A DNA stretch of 64,000 nucleotides from Carboxylicivirga linearis (GCF_018271995.1 NZ_JAGUCO010000005.1:233810-297809), one strand, 5' to 3'; shown: positions 53,941 through 62,652, numbered from the stretch's first letter. Made by a program: numbers and translations. The notes: generated by a model not told the origin, from the sequence alone.

Positions 53941-55137
53941 ATGATTAGCGGAAATGAAAATCTATTGTATATAGCAGAAGCATACCCTCAATTGATTAGT
54001 GAGTTTGAAAAGCAAGGCCTGGGTAATTATTTTAAGAGCGAGAATCTTAATAAGATTGGAAAATTTATCAAACTAAACACTGTATTATCTTCTCACAAAA
54101 TTAATCCGGTTCTTTTTATAGAATCACTAAATAAGCAACTGGAAAATCAAACTGATCAAAATGTATTAGTTGAAACAGATTTGGGTAGCCTGGATTTCTC
54201 AGCCATGTTACCATGCGGACTTCGTAATCCTTTTAAAGAATATTGTGAGTCTTATTTTGCCAGTTATCCAACTTTATTTAGCGAATTAAAAATGCTTATA
54301 GAAGGCAATGTAAACCATGAACTATCCTATTATCCACTTTTGGATAGTATAGAAGATGTTGATGAATTGCCCGATGTTATTATGGCATCTGATATCAATA
54401 ATTTCTTTCATAAGCCTTTTGTCGAAAGGTTTATCGAAAAAGGTGCGTTTGAAGCTTATCAGCCATACCATTTAAATCCTTATCTGGAAAAAGTAGAATA
54501 TTCCGACCCTTTAGGATATTACACCATGTTTACAGCCAATATGTTGGTAATGGTTGTGGATAAAAAACAGTTAGGTGATAGGAAAATGCCTGAGAGATGG
54601 TCGGATTTGCTTGCTCCTGAATTTGAAAATAGCATTATTATGCGTGGCGAGGATGATTTCTTTTGTAATGCGGTTCTACTTCCTTTTTATAAAGATCATG
54701 GAATGGAAGCTATCGGTAAACTGGCTAAAAATATTAGGAAAGGAATGCATCCGGCTGAGATGGTCAAGGCCGCCAATAAAAAAGATGGAGGAGAAGCAGC
54801 TGTCTATATCATGCCTTGGTTCTTCTCAAAAAGATTGAAAAATGATGAGGTAGAAGTTGTGTGGCCAACAGACGGAGCAATTGCTAGTCCTGTATTTTTG
54901 CTGGTAAAAAAAGGAAAAGCTGAAGAAAAAGATGCCTTGTTAAACTTTCTGATGAGTAAAGAAACAGGCGAGTTATTGCGCGATCGTTTTTTCCCTTCAA
55001 CACATCCTGATTGTAATAATAATCACTTACACGATGAAGTGAAATGGTTAGGTTGGGATTTCCTTCGTAATCATGATGTGGGGAAGCTAAAAGAGGATAT
55101 TAGAGAGAATTTTATGCAAGTATGGAATAAAAAATAA
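53941..55137 (+). CDS. Cytoplasmic periplasmic-binding-protein-fold protein with DUF1858-like N-terminus
   Basis: This 398-residue protein has no signal peptide. The first 65 residues (LLYIAEAYPQLISEFEKQGL and HKINPVLFIESLNKQL) look like a DUF1858/ScdA-N-type helical domain. The rest resembles a class II extracellular solute-binding protein of the iron or polyamine type: LPDVIMASDINNFFHKPF, TANMLVMVVDKKQ, MPERWSDLLAPEFENSIIMR, MLVKKG-like LVKKGKAEEKDALLNFLMS. Cys and His cluster in LPCGLRNPFKEYCE and in STHPDCNNNHLHDE (H355, C358, H362, H364), which could bind metal. It is followed five bases later by the GTPase gene. Start: ATG 53941; a TTG at 53908 is possible. Confidence 0.7.
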   Translation: MISGNENLLYIAEAYPQLISEFEKQGLGNYFKSENLNKIGKFIKLNTVLSSHKINPVLFIESLNKQLENQTDQNVLVETDLGSLDFSAMLPCGLRNPFKEYCESYFASYPTLFSELKMLIEGNVNHELSYYPLLDSIEDVDELPDVIMASDINNFFHKPFVERFIEKGAFEAYQPYHLNPYLEKVEYSDPLGYYTMFTANMLVMVVDKKQLGDRKMPERWSDLLAPEFENSIIMRGEDDFFCNAVLLPFYKDHGMEAIGKLAKNIRKGMHPAEMVKAANKKDGGEAAVYIMPWFFSKRLKNDEVEVVWPTDGAIASPVFLLVKKGKAEEKDALLNFLMSKETGELLRDRFFPSTHPDCNNNHLHDEVKWLGWDFLRNHDVGKLKEDIRENFMQVWNKK

Positions 55138-55142
55138 CCACC

Positions 55143-55832
55143 ATGCTAACAAAACTTATAACAGTATCCGGACCTCCATCATCAGGAAAAACCTCAGTTA
55201 TTATAAAAATGATTGAGAGTTTACCTCAGTTAAAAGAGAAGTGTGGGGTAATAAAATTTGATTGCCTAAGTGCATTGGATGAGGAGCATTATGCAAAAAA
55301 TGGTATTACTGCTCAAACAGGTTTGGCGGGTAATTTATGTCCCGATCATTATTTTGTTTCTAACATCGAATCTTGTTTTGTATGGGCTCGCGATAAAGAC
55401 TTTAAAGTTTTGGTAACCGAAAGTGCCGGACTGTGTAACCGATGTGCACCTCACCTAAAAGAAGTACTAGCTGTTTGTGTTTTGGATAATTTAAGTGGTA
55501 TCAATACTCCGCTTAAAACCGGCCCTATGGTTAAAATGGCCGATGTGGTTGTGGTTACCAAAAGCGATTTGGTATCGCAGGCCGAAAGGGAAGTTTTTCG
55601 ATTTAAAATACAGCAGGTAAATTCGAAGTGTAGGGTTTTATTTATTAATGGTATCACCGGACAGGGAGCTGATCGGTTGGCAAAACTGGTGGTAAATGCC
55701 AATGCTTTTGAAACAACCGAAAATCTTAAGTTGCGTTTCTCGATGCCGGCAGCATTGTGTTCGTATTGCCTTGGTGAGACACGTGTTGGAGAGGATTTTC
55801 AGATTGGGTTAAACCGAAAAATTAAGTTGTAG
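55143..55832 (+). CDS. HypB/CobW-like metallochaperone-type GTPase
   Basis: This 229-residue SIMIBI-class GTPase has P-loop GPPSSGKT (10-17), KFDCLSALDEEHY, TESAGLCNRCAPHL in the switch/G3 region and TKSD (139-142) as the base-recognition motif. INGITGQGADRLAKL closes the domain. HypB, UreG and CobW relatives insert Ni, Co or Zn into enzymes. Extra Cys pairs (C98/C101 in CNRC and C206/C209 in CSYC), plus C41 and C66, suggest metal or Fe-S binding. No hydrogenase, urease or cobalamin gene is nearby. It is only 3-5 bases from its neighbours, so it acts with them. Confidence 0.78.
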   Translation: MLTKLITVSGPPSSGKTSVIIKMIESLPQLKEKCGVIKFDCLSALDEEHYAKNGITAQTGLAGNLCPDHYFVSNIESCFVWARDKDFKVLVTESAGLCNRCAPHLKEVLAVCVLDNLSGINTPLKTGPMVKMADVVVVTKSDLVSQAEREVFRFKIQQVNSKCRVLFINGITGQGADRLAKLVVNANAFETTENLKLRFSMPAALCSYCLGETRVGEDFQIGLNRKIKL

Positions 55833-55834
55833 CA

Positions 55835-56836
55835 ATGAGTGATTGTTTATCAAAATCAATAATGATACTTCAGAAAGAATATCCGATGGTAGCAGATTTC
55901 CTATCATCCTTTAACCTGAAACCAGAAGATGATAGTAAGAATTTTACTGAGATTGTTAATGAATTACCTGCATCTTATTTCGAAGATCAGGCTACTGATG
56001 CAGATCAATTGTTTGAGTTATTCCAAGAGTTTATTAATGGTTTGGAAGATACTCAAACGGTACAATCAATTGATAGTTTGGAGGTGTTAGCAGGCAAGGA
56101 TAAAAGCGGAAATTCAGAATCGTGCAACCTGAATTTAATTCCCGGTGAAATAACTTGTATCGTAGGACCTACAGGATCAGGTAAAAGTCGATTATTGGCA
56201 GATATTGAGTGGTTGGCAAATGCTGATACACCAACTGGTAGAACGGTATTGATAAACGGAGAAAAAGCAGATGACAGCAAGATAGCTCAAATGGGAGGTA
56301 AGCTAATAGCTCAGATTACTCAAAATATGAATTTTGTGCTGGATATGAGTGTAGAAGAATTCCTTAGGATGCATGCTCAAAGTCACTTTATGCTGAATGT
56401 GGAAGAAGTGATTACAGAGGTAATCAAACTAGCAAATGATCTTTCGGGAGAACCATTTCAGCCTGATACACCGGTTACTTTTTTAAGTGGTGGCCAATCC
56501 AGAGCCTTGATGATTGCCAATGTGGCTTGTGTTGGTCAGGCTCCCATTGTTTTAATTGACGAAATTGAAAATGCTGGAGTAAACAAAAAGAAGTCGCTTG
56601 ATTTGCTGGTAAAGAAAGATAAAATTGTATTGATGGCTACCCACGATCCTCTTTTGATTCTTTTGGCTGATAAAAGGGTTGTGATTAAAAACGGAGGAAT
56701 GCACAAAGTAATTGAAACCAATTCTATAGAACGCGATTTCTATTCTGAATTGGAGCAACTTGATAATAAATTACAACTCACAAAAGATTACTTCCGATAT
56801 GGGAATGAGTTAAAGAAGGTGGGGGATATTTACTAG
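55835..56836 (+). CDS. ABC-type ATPase with N-terminal helical domain, no permease partner
   Basis: This 333-residue protein has an N-terminal about 95-residue helical region (EYPMVADFLSSFNLKPEDDS, DUF1858/ScdA-N-like). An ABC ATPase core follows with Walker A GPTGSGKS (111-118), signature LSGGQ (217-221), Walker B IVLIDE (238-243) and switch His270 in MATHDP. There is no transmembrane segment and no permease gene next to it. It starts three bases after the GTPase gene. A soluble ABC ATPase with a binding-protein-like and a GTPase partner suggests cofactor assembly rather than transport, but this is inference. Confidence 0.75.
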   Translation: MSDCLSKSIMILQKEYPMVADFLSSFNLKPEDDSKNFTEIVNELPASYFEDQATDADQLFELFQEFINGLEDTQTVQSIDSLEVLAGKDKSGNSESCNLNLIPGEITCIVGPTGSGKSRLLADIEWLANADTPTGRTVLINGEKADDSKIAQMGGKLIAQITQNMNFVLDMSVEEFLRMHAQSHFMLNVEEVITEVIKLANDLSGEPFQPDTPVTFLSGGQSRALMIANVACVGQAPIVLIDEIENAGVNKKKSLDLLVKKDKIVLMATHDPLLILLADKRVVIKNGGMHKVIETNSIERDFYSELEQLDNKLQLTKDYFRYGNELKKVGDIY

Positions 56837-56950
56837 AAGATAACTGGACAAAGGATAGAATAGCTATTTAGTTGTGTAATCTCTTACTATTGCTTGGCAT
56901 TAAATTTGCTTTGGATTGTTTTCAAAAAAAATAATCAAATAGTATCAGGA

Positions 56951-57529
56951 ATGAAAAGCACCATTTTACTTTTTTCTTTCATTTTGTTGGCCTCATTTTT
57001 AAGCACAAGTATAGCGCAGAATAAGTCTGAAGAATTCTTTATTAAAACAGAAGATATGGAAGGCATCAGTTTTGAGGTTCAAGCATACATAGAAGATGAT
57101 CAAAGAATGATTCAAATTAAATCTAACGGTTTATCTGCCGTTAATGAAAATGCTACTTTCTCTATCGATGGAAAAGTTATTAGCGCAGAAGTTGCAGACT
57201 TGAATTCGGATGGATATCCTGAACTACTCATTTTCCTTTCTTCAGAAAATAATTGTGGTGATGTTCTTGCCTATTCTGTAAATAATGGAAAGTCAATGAG
57301 TCAGGTTTATTTTCCTTCTTTAGATCTTCATGGAAATCTGGATGATGGATATGAAGGGTGTGATTCATACAAAATAGTTAATAATACACTGCAGAGAGAA
57401 TTTCCTATTTACAATAGTAATCATCATACAACAGGTCAGTTACGACAGATTGAATATACATTGGTTGATGGCGAAGCGTCGCGTCATCTAATAGTAAAAA
57501 GAGTGGCAATTATCTCAGAGTGGCAATAA
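56951..57529 (+). CDS. PliI-like exported protein (I-type lysozyme inhibitor family)
   Basis: This 192-residue protein has a signal peptide (about 1-22, STSIAQ). The body has ADLNSDGYPELLIFLSS, VLAYSVNNGKSMSQVYFPSL, a GYEGCDSYKIVNNTLQREFP stretch and a C-terminal GQLRQIEYTLVDGEASRHL. This pattern matches the PliI family, which inhibits invertebrate-type lysozymes in some proteobacteria. A defensive function here would be an inference. The ATG at 56951 gives the clean signal peptide; the longer frame begins 57 bases upstream. It stands 114 bases after the triad and may be separate from it. Confidence 0.7.
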   Translation: MKSTILLFSFILLASFLSTSIAQNKSEEFFIKTEDMEGISFEVQAYIEDDQRMIQIKSNGLSAVNENATFSIDGKVISAEVADLNSDGYPELLIFLSSENNCGDVLAYSVNNGKSMSQVYFPSLDLHGNLDDGYEGCDSYKIVNNTLQREFPIYNSNHHTTGQLRQIEYTLVDGEASRHLIVKRVAIISEWQ

Positions 57530-57600
57530 ATGGCACTGTTTTAACGACTAGGTTGTAGTCTGTAATTTTATAGAAATGTAAAAATCAGTATTTAAACAGA

Positions 57601-57608
57601 TATATTTG
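57601..57608 (+). promoter_or_regulatory. -7 box of the EFR1 gene
   Basis: TATATTTG, an exact TAnnTTTG match, 21 bases before the ATG. Confidence 0.5.
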
Positions 57609-57628
57609 CCCTCAAACTTGATTGTTTC

Positions 57629-58411
57629 ATGAATACAGCTTTGTATTATTTCTCGGGGACCGGTAATAGTTTAAGTGTGGCGCGTTCCATTAATAATCAA
57701 CTAGAAGGAAGTGAGCTATTACCAATTGTGGGGTGCTTAAAACAGAAACCTATAAAAGTAAATGCCCAAAGAGTGGGCATTATTTTTCCTCTTCATTTTA
57801 TGACTGTTCCGCGCATTGTGCGCGAGTTCTTAAAAGAAGCACAATTTGTAAATGCAGAATATATTTTTGCTGTTGTAACCGGTTTAAATCCCAAAATTGG
57901 GAATGCACTATCGCAGATTGAGAAATATCTGAATAAGGCAGGGGTAAAATTTAATGCTGGTTATTTTATTCCTATGGTGGCTGCCCATTTTCCATATGTG
58001 AAACTTTCAAAAATAAAAGAACCTCAAAAACTTTATCAGGAAGCACAGGATAAAGTATTAAAGATAAGTGAAAGTATTCTTCAGCTGAAAAACGAGTTCG
58101 ATAAAGAAGCAGCTGTTTTTGGCGATCTCAAACTTCTAGTGTCAAAAAAGCAGGAACATAAAGAAAGCTTTTTGTCAGTTGGAGAGGGGTGTATACGTTG
58201 CGGATATTGCATGCAGGTTTGTCCTTTTCAGAATATCAGATTAAACGGCAAACAAGTTGAATGGCTGGATAATTGTCATCAATGTTTGGCTTGTCTGCAC
58301 TTTTGCTCACGATCGGTTATAGAGTATAAAAAATTATCGATTGGCAAACCTCGAAAGCATCATCCTTCTGTTTCACTTAACGATATAGCTTTGCAGAGGC
58401 AGATTCCCTAA
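57629..58411 (+). CDS. EFR1-family flavodoxin-ferredoxin
   Basis: This 260-residue cytoplasmic electron carrier has an N-terminal flavodoxin-like domain (ALYYFSGTGNSLSVARSI, FMN loop) and a C-terminal pair of 4Fe-4S clusters: GCIRCGYCMQVCP and CHQCLACLHFCS (about 190-230). EFR1 proteins are common in anaerobes and probably shuttle electrons between flavins and ferredoxins; no specific partner is known. It is monocistronic, with its own -7 box and a strong terminator. Confidence 0.9.
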   Translation: MNTALYYFSGTGNSLSVARSINNQLEGSELLPIVGCLKQKPIKVNAQRVGIIFPLHFMTVPRIVREFLKEAQFVNAEYIFAVVTGLNPKIGNALSQIEKYLNKAGVKFNAGYFIPMVAAHFPYVKLSKIKEPQKLYQEAQDKVLKISESILQLKNEFDKEAAVFGDLKLLVSKKQEHKESFLSVGEGCIRCGYCMQVCPFQNIRLNGKQVEWLDNCHQCLACLHFCSRSVIEYKKLSIGKPRKHHPSVSLNDIALQRQIP

Positions 58412-58419
58412 TAAGATAG

Positions 58420-58470
58420 GGATCGGATCTTTATAACAAAAATGGTAATAAAGATCCGATCCTTAATATT
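58420..58470 (+). terminator. Terminator of the EFR1 gene
   Basis: A perfect 15-bp stem (58420-58434 with 58448-58462) with a 13-base loop, followed by U-rich sequence. The repeat element starts 13 bases later. Confidence 0.8.
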
Positions 58471-58482
58471 TGATTTTTACTA

Positions 58483-58568
58483 GTCCCGCCAGGGACATTT
58501 GTAACAGCATAGTACTTTAGTGCTATGGCTATAAGCAATGTAAATCCAAAGCCCGAAGGGCTGTCTGT
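58483..58568 (+). repeat. Dispersed three-hairpin element, copy 4
   Basis: TCCCGCCAGGGACATTTGTA, then GCATAGTACTTTAGTGCTAT, a GCAATGTAAAT spacer, and GCCCGAAGGGCTGTCTGTA. A full-length copy, nearly identical to copies 5 and 6. Confidence 0.8.
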
Positions 58569-58687
58569 ATTAATTCTTCCAATTGGCGAATTGACTTACA
58601 TAGAATAATCAAATTTTTTTCAAACCGAATGCAGCGTTTTTGTATACTTGTGTATTCTATTAGCAAAACCAAGTATAGAATAACCTA

Positions 58688-59221
58688 ATGCCCTATATCT
58701 TCAAAAGAAATAAACAAAAACGATTCGAAGCACTTTATCGAATCTATGCAAAAAACTTATATGTTTTGTCGTTGCGATATGTGGCAAATAGTTTTGATGC
58801 AGAGGAAGTAGTTCAGCGAGCTTTTATCAAGGTATTTGAAAAGTTAGATGCATTCAAAGAAGAGAATGAACAAGCCACAAAAGGCTGGTTGAACCGCATT
58901 GTTATTAATGAATCCCTTTTGTTGTTGCGAGAGCAGAAACGCATTCAGCTAAATGATGACACTACATTTAATGAACCTTTTACCGATTCGTTACCCGATA
59001 CTGATTTGAGTTATAAGGAGTGCTTATCGCTGGTGCGCAATTTACCCGATGGTTACCGGGCTGTATTTAACCTATACGTTATTGAAGGATACTCACACAA
59101 GGAAATAGCTGTCATGCTGGATATTTCCGAAGCTTCTTCGCGATCGCAATTAACGCGTGCACGTGCTTATTTGCAAAAACAAATTAAACAGTTGAATTAT
59201 GAAACCGAAGTCATTAGATAA
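58688..59221 (+). CDS. ECF-type RNA polymerase sigma factor
   Basis: This 177-residue protein has region 2 (about 12-75, FEALYRIYAKNLYVLSLRYV, DAEEVVQRAFIKVFEKL) and region 4 (about 120-170, LPDGYRAVFNLYVIEGYSHK and a helix-turn-helix ISEASSRSQLTRARAYLQKQ). It overlaps by 23 bases a gene for a single-pass membrane protein that is probably its regulator; an outer-membrane-like protein follows. The operon suggests envelope sensing. No FecR/SusC pair is present. A TATACTTG box lies about 50 bases before the ATG. Confidence 0.92.
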   Translation: MPYIFKRNKQKRFEALYRIYAKNLYVLSLRYVANSFDAEEVVQRAFIKVFEKLDAFKEENEQATKGWLNRIVINESLLLLREQKRIQLNDDTTFNEPFTDSLPDTDLSYKECLSLVRNLPDGYRAVFNLYVIEGYSHKEIAVMLDISEASSRSQLTRARAYLQKQIKQLNYETEVIR

Positions 59222-59777
59222 TATATTCAAAGAGCAGTTAGGAAATGATCCAAAGCAAGTGGATATAATTCCGTTTGATCAGGAGCGGGTATGGAATAAC
59301 GTTCAAAAAGAAGTGAAACGACCTTCTATTTCCTACGGATGGGTTGCTGCTATAGCAATTGTTCTATTGTTGTCGGGATATTTTCATCTTCAGCAAAGAC
59401 AAATAATAAGGAATCAACAAGGACTGATTGCAAATCAATCCCGAGATATAGTGCTTCTGAATGAAAAACAAAACAATATATTAGCCAACATCGATACCAC
59501 AAAACAAGTGGTGGAGAAGAAAACGTTGATATATCAAAAAATAGAATCAGCACCTGCAATAATGCCTTCTTATAAGGTTAAAGTAGTTTCGATGATGCCG
59601 GTTTATGTAGATAAACCTGTCTATGAAGAGACCTTAATGGCCGAAAAAGAAGAATCAAATATCGAACAACTTAATCTACCGGTATATTACGAAAGTGATG
59701 AATTAGCATCTGCCAGTCAGCCTCAAGTGCGCAATAAAAGCCTGACCGGAAAAATTACTAAAATGTTAAACGATTAA
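59199..59777 (+). CDS. Probable anti-sigma-type membrane protein
   Basis: This 192-residue protein has a cytoplasmic N-terminus (about 1-45), one membrane helix (about 47-65, GWVAAIAIVLLLSGYFHL), a coiled-coil-like segment (about 67-110) and a Pro-rich extracytoplasmic tail. The overlap with the sigma gene and the topology fit an anti-sigma factor, although no zinc-binding motif is seen. The next gene starts 11 bases later. The function is inferred from context. Confidence 0.6.
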   Translation: MKPKSLDNIFKEQLGNDPKQVDIIPFDQERVWNNVQKEVKRPSISYGWVAAIAIVLLLSGYFHLQQRQIIRNQQGLIANQSRDIVLLNEKQNNILANIDTTKQVVEKKTLIYQKIESAPAIMPSYKVKVVSMMPVYVDKPVYEETLMAEKEESNIEQLNLPVYYESDELASASQPQVRNKSLTGKITKMLND

Positions 59778-59788
59778 TCCCCCAACTT

Positions 59789-61120
59789 ATGAAAAGAGTT
59801 GTATTTATAATGCTTCTGGTTGTTATTAGTGGAAGCGTATTTAGTCAATCGAGTCGCAAAATTAGAAATTATAAAGGTTATAGAGGTAATAATATAAAAG
59901 ATACCTTACGAATCGATTATGGACAAGGTCAATCAATGGAAATCACCTATCAGTGGTTTCAGTTATTTACCGAAAGAGAGGAGTTTTTTAATCGAGTTTT
60001 TTGGGATCCAACCATCTCATTGTTTCATTTAATGGAAGAAAAAGTTGAGAAGGTACCTTTAAAAGAAGGTGTAAAGTATCATATTACTCTTCGGACAGTG
60101 AAAAATCGAAAATATGATTTGGAAAATCATATTCATGGCGCATTATCTGGCAATGAACACTCGGTTTCGCATTTAACAACCATTAGAGATAGTGTAGTTA
60201 CATCTTCTGTAATGAAGCATAAAAGAAAGACAGATCAAAACCATAGACTGATAAAAGAAAAATATAAAATTAATGATTATAAGCCTGATCCAACATTATC
60301 GCCCGAAGAACAGAAAGATAGTATGAGAAAGTATGTTAATCAATTAATAGAATCTAGATATACACAAGAAACCATTCTTTCAGTAGAGGAACGTAAAGAC
60401 GATGAACAGCAGCGTCAGTATAAAATTGAGAATGGTGAATTGGTTGGACAGTTACAATGGCAGCATATTATAGAATTAAAAAGTGGATATGCCACGGTTA
60501 AGCTGTATGTAAATGATTTATCGGATTTGAGTGCTTTTAATCTTGATCAACTGCATGGTTTTTTACGTAACGAAACGGCCAATTACATGCAAAACGAATA
60601 TTATAAATACTTTACTTATTTGAATTATAAAGTAAAAGATGGTGATATCGTTTATAATTATTCTCCCTTTGAGAGAAGGAGGAAACGTAACAAAACCTAT
60701 ACTTTTGAATTAACTCCGGTGGTAGGTACTTCTTTGCAAAAAAGCCATTGGACAGCAGATGCCGGCTTGCAATATGGTCTTACTATAAATAAAGGCTTAC
60801 AGGCTTCCAACAGAATTAGTGTTCGATACATGTTAAAGAGCTATGGTGATCCGTTATTAGCAGGTGCCCCGGTGAAGGTAAGTGGATTTGCAGATGCATT
60901 GTGGGATGTTAATCTGGCAGCGGATTACATAACACCTACATGGGTTGGAGCCGGTTTAGGATACATGGTGCATAACAATGGCAATTTATATGGCGACCAG
61001 ACATTCAGAGTCTTTCTAAAATATCGATCGTCGCAACATTGGGGCATTCAACCCGAATTCAATTATTCAATAGATGACAAAAAAGGCTTTGTAGGAATTG
61101 GACTCTTTTTTAGTCTATAA
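59789..61120 (+). CDS. Putative outer-membrane beta-barrel protein
   Basis: This 443-residue protein has a signal peptide (about 1-20, SGSVFSQ), a charged soluble part (about 25-300), and a C-terminal barrel-like region of alternating hydrophobic strands (about 305-443). It ends FVGIGLFFSL, a Phe- and Leu-rich terminal strand. The central part includes many Lys, Asp and Glu (KRKTDQNHRLIKEKYKIND). It is the third gene of the sigma operon. It may be the effector of the regulatory system; no family is recognised. Confidence 0.6.
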   Translation: MKRVVFIMLLVVISGSVFSQSSRKIRNYKGYRGNNIKDTLRIDYGQGQSMEITYQWFQLFTEREEFFNRVFWDPTISLFHLMEEKVEKVPLKEGVKYHITLRTVKNRKYDLENHIHGALSGNEHSVSHLTTIRDSVVTSSVMKHKRKTDQNHRLIKEKYKINDYKPDPTLSPEEQKDSMRKYVNQLIESRYTQETILSVEERKDDEQQRQYKIENGELVGQLQWQHIIELKSGYATVKLYVNDLSDLSAFNLDQLHGFLRNETANYMQNEYYKYFTYLNYKVKDGDIVYNYSPFERRRKRNKTYTFELTPVVGTSLQKSHWTADAGLQYGLTINKGLQASNRISVRYMLKSYGDPLLAGAPVKVSGFADALWDVNLAADYITPTWVGAGLGYMVHNNGNLYGDQTFRVFLKYRSSQHWGIQPEFNYSIDDKKGFVGIGLFFSL

Positions 61121-61149
61121 TCAGATATTAATAAATACGGACCTTAACC

Positions 61150-61187
61150 CTAATGCCCTTCGTGTAATACGGAGGGTATTTTTTTTG
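61150..61187 (+). terminator. Terminator of the sigma operon
   Basis: A 10-bp stem (61153-61162 with 61170-61179, two G-U) with a 7-base loop and a long T run. Just before it is ACCTTAACCCTAA, the inverse of the TTAGGGTTAAGGT near 11690. Confidence 0.85.
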
Positions 61188-61235
61188 TCGGATTAGAGCT
61201 ATTATACTTTATGATTTTCAGTGGGATGTTTATTA

Positions 61236-61419
61236 CTAGTCCCGCTAGGGACGTTTGTAACAGCATAGTACTTTAGTGCTATGGCTATAAGTAATGTAAA
61301 TCAAAACCCGAAGGGCTGTCTGAGTTTCTTTTAAATGATATCACTGGGAGAAGAGGACAATGCTATATCGAGTTAGGTGATACAAAAACACCCCGCTAGA
61401 GAACGAGGTGTAGTTTGAT
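61236..61419 (+). repeat. Tandem duplication unit A (contains dispersed element copy 5)
   Basis: This 184-base unit starts with the dispersed element (61239-61322) and ends with an imperfect hairpin (61388-61411). It matches unit B at 61453 with few substitutions and one 1-base indel; the offset is 217 bases. The spacer 61420-61452 carries a small TAAACGA/TCGTTTA hairpin. There are no coding frames. Confidence 0.85.
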
Positions 61420-61452
61420 TTCTAAACGAAGGAGTAATCGTTTATTCTTTAA

Positions 61453-61637
61453 CTAGTCCCGCCAGGGACGTTTGTAACAGCATAGTACTTTAGTGCTATG
61501 GCTATAAGTAATGTAAATCAAAAGCCTGAAGGGCTGTCTGAGTTTCTTTTAAATGATATCACTGGTAGAAGAGGACAATGCTATATCGAGTTAGGCGATA
61601 CAAAGACACCTCGTTAGAGAACGAGGTGTAGTTTGAT
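61453..61637 (+). repeat. Tandem duplication unit B (contains dispersed element copy 6)
   Basis: The second unit (185 bases) has the element at 61456-61540 and a perfect hairpin at 61606-61629, ten bases before the nitroreductase stop. The hairpin in unit A differs only by changes that stay paired (G-U) on the minus-strand RNA. Confidence 0.85.
61606..61629 (-). terminator. 3' hairpin of the ferredoxin-nitroreductase gene
   Basis: A perfect 10-bp stem ACACCTCGTT/AACGAGGTGT with a 4-base loop, 18 bases past the stop on the minus strand. The U run is poor (GUCUUUGU), so it may work as a 3' stability element with or instead of termination. Confidence 0.5.
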
Positions 61638-61647
61638 GTAAAAAATA

Positions 61648-62475
61648 TTATAATTGAATGCGATTCAAATGTAATCCTTCTGACTGAACCGAACGGGCAA
61701 ATTTAACAGCTGGTAAACCATAAACCATTATATAACCAATAGTATGATCTTCGGGAATATTAAATATGCCTTTCAATTCGGTGGCTACATGTTCCATCAC
61801 CGTTTTTAAAAAGCCGTTCCAAAGAGTTCCGATACCCATAGAGTTAGCTAAAAGTTCAAAATAACTTAACGAAATAACACTGTCGGCTACACCATTACTA
61901 TTGGCTGCTGATGCTGTGGCAATAATCAGGTGAGGAGCATCGCGGAAAATAACATCAATGCCTTTGGTTTCCCATACATGCTGAAAAGCACCGTACAACG
62001 ATAAAGCACCGTCCAATTTACCCTCTTCCTTAGCCTTTTTAATGGCATTGTAAACGACTTCACGCACTTTATCCATTTCGGCTCTGGTGTAGGTGGCCGA
62101 TAATAGAACCTGGTTTTTATTATGGCCTGTTGGAGCATACGCAGCACTTTCTATTAACTTTTGAATAGTGGCTTCTTCCACTTCTGCCTTTTTGAATTTA
62201 CGCACCGAACGACGGGTTTTAATCAATCGTTCCATTTCGTCGGCCGAAGGAACTTCGTTGGTAACTGCCATGCTGTCTTCAGGATTCTTACCAAAGATAG
62301 AAAGAGCACCCGTTGGGCAAACCGCCAAACAATGCTGACATTTAATACAGTTTTTCTCTTTCCCCTCTTTAATAACAGGTATTCCGCTTTTTCCATCAAT
62401 AATCAGAGAAGGACATTCTTTAGCGCATAATGAACATTGCGTACATAAGGCTTCGTCAATTTTAAAATCAAGCAT
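61648..62475 (-). CDS. Ferredoxin-nitroreductase fusion
   Basis: This 275-residue protein has an N-terminal 2x[4Fe-4S] domain (CTQCSLCAKECP and CIKCQHCLAVCP, about 11-55) fused to a nitroreductase fold. Features include TRRSVRKFKKAEV for FMN binding, APTGHNKNQV, and a C-terminal YGLPAVKFARSVQ. Such fusions are frequent in anaerobes. Substrates may be nitro compounds or flavin-dependent reductions fed by ferredoxin. It is preceded by 177 bases without features. No ferredoxin oxidoreductase gene adjoins it. Confidence 0.92.
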   Translation of the reverse strand: MLDFKIDEALCTQCSLCAKECPSLIIDGKSGIPVIKEGKEKNCIKCQHCLAVCPTGALSIFGKNPEDSMAVTNEVPSADEMERLIKTRRSVRKFKKAEVEEATIQKLIESAAYAPTGHNKNQVLLSATYTRAEMDKVREVVYNAIKKAKEEGKLDGALSLYGAFQHVWETKGIDVIFRDAPHLIIATASAANSNGVADSVISLSYFELLANSMGIGTLWNGFLKTVMEHVATELKGIFNIPEDHTIGYIMVYGLPAVKFARSVQSEGLHLNRIQL

Positions 62476-62652
62476 GTTTAATTAGTTTGTTCAGGCCGCG
62501 AAAATAATGAAAATCTTTGAGGGGAAGGATTTAATATATGATGTCTTTACAAGTAAATTAAGAAGATTTGCTTTATACCTACTCTGAAAAAAAGTAAAAC
62601 CTCTCAGTACCCATCGTCCTTTGATGACTGCGAGATTAGATTTAGTTTTAAC

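Noticed and set aside
61141..61155. Telomere-like TTAGGG repeats (also near 11690 and 11815)
   Set aside because: Only one or two degenerate units occur at each place, each next to an intrinsic terminator, so a telomere or recombination array is not supported.
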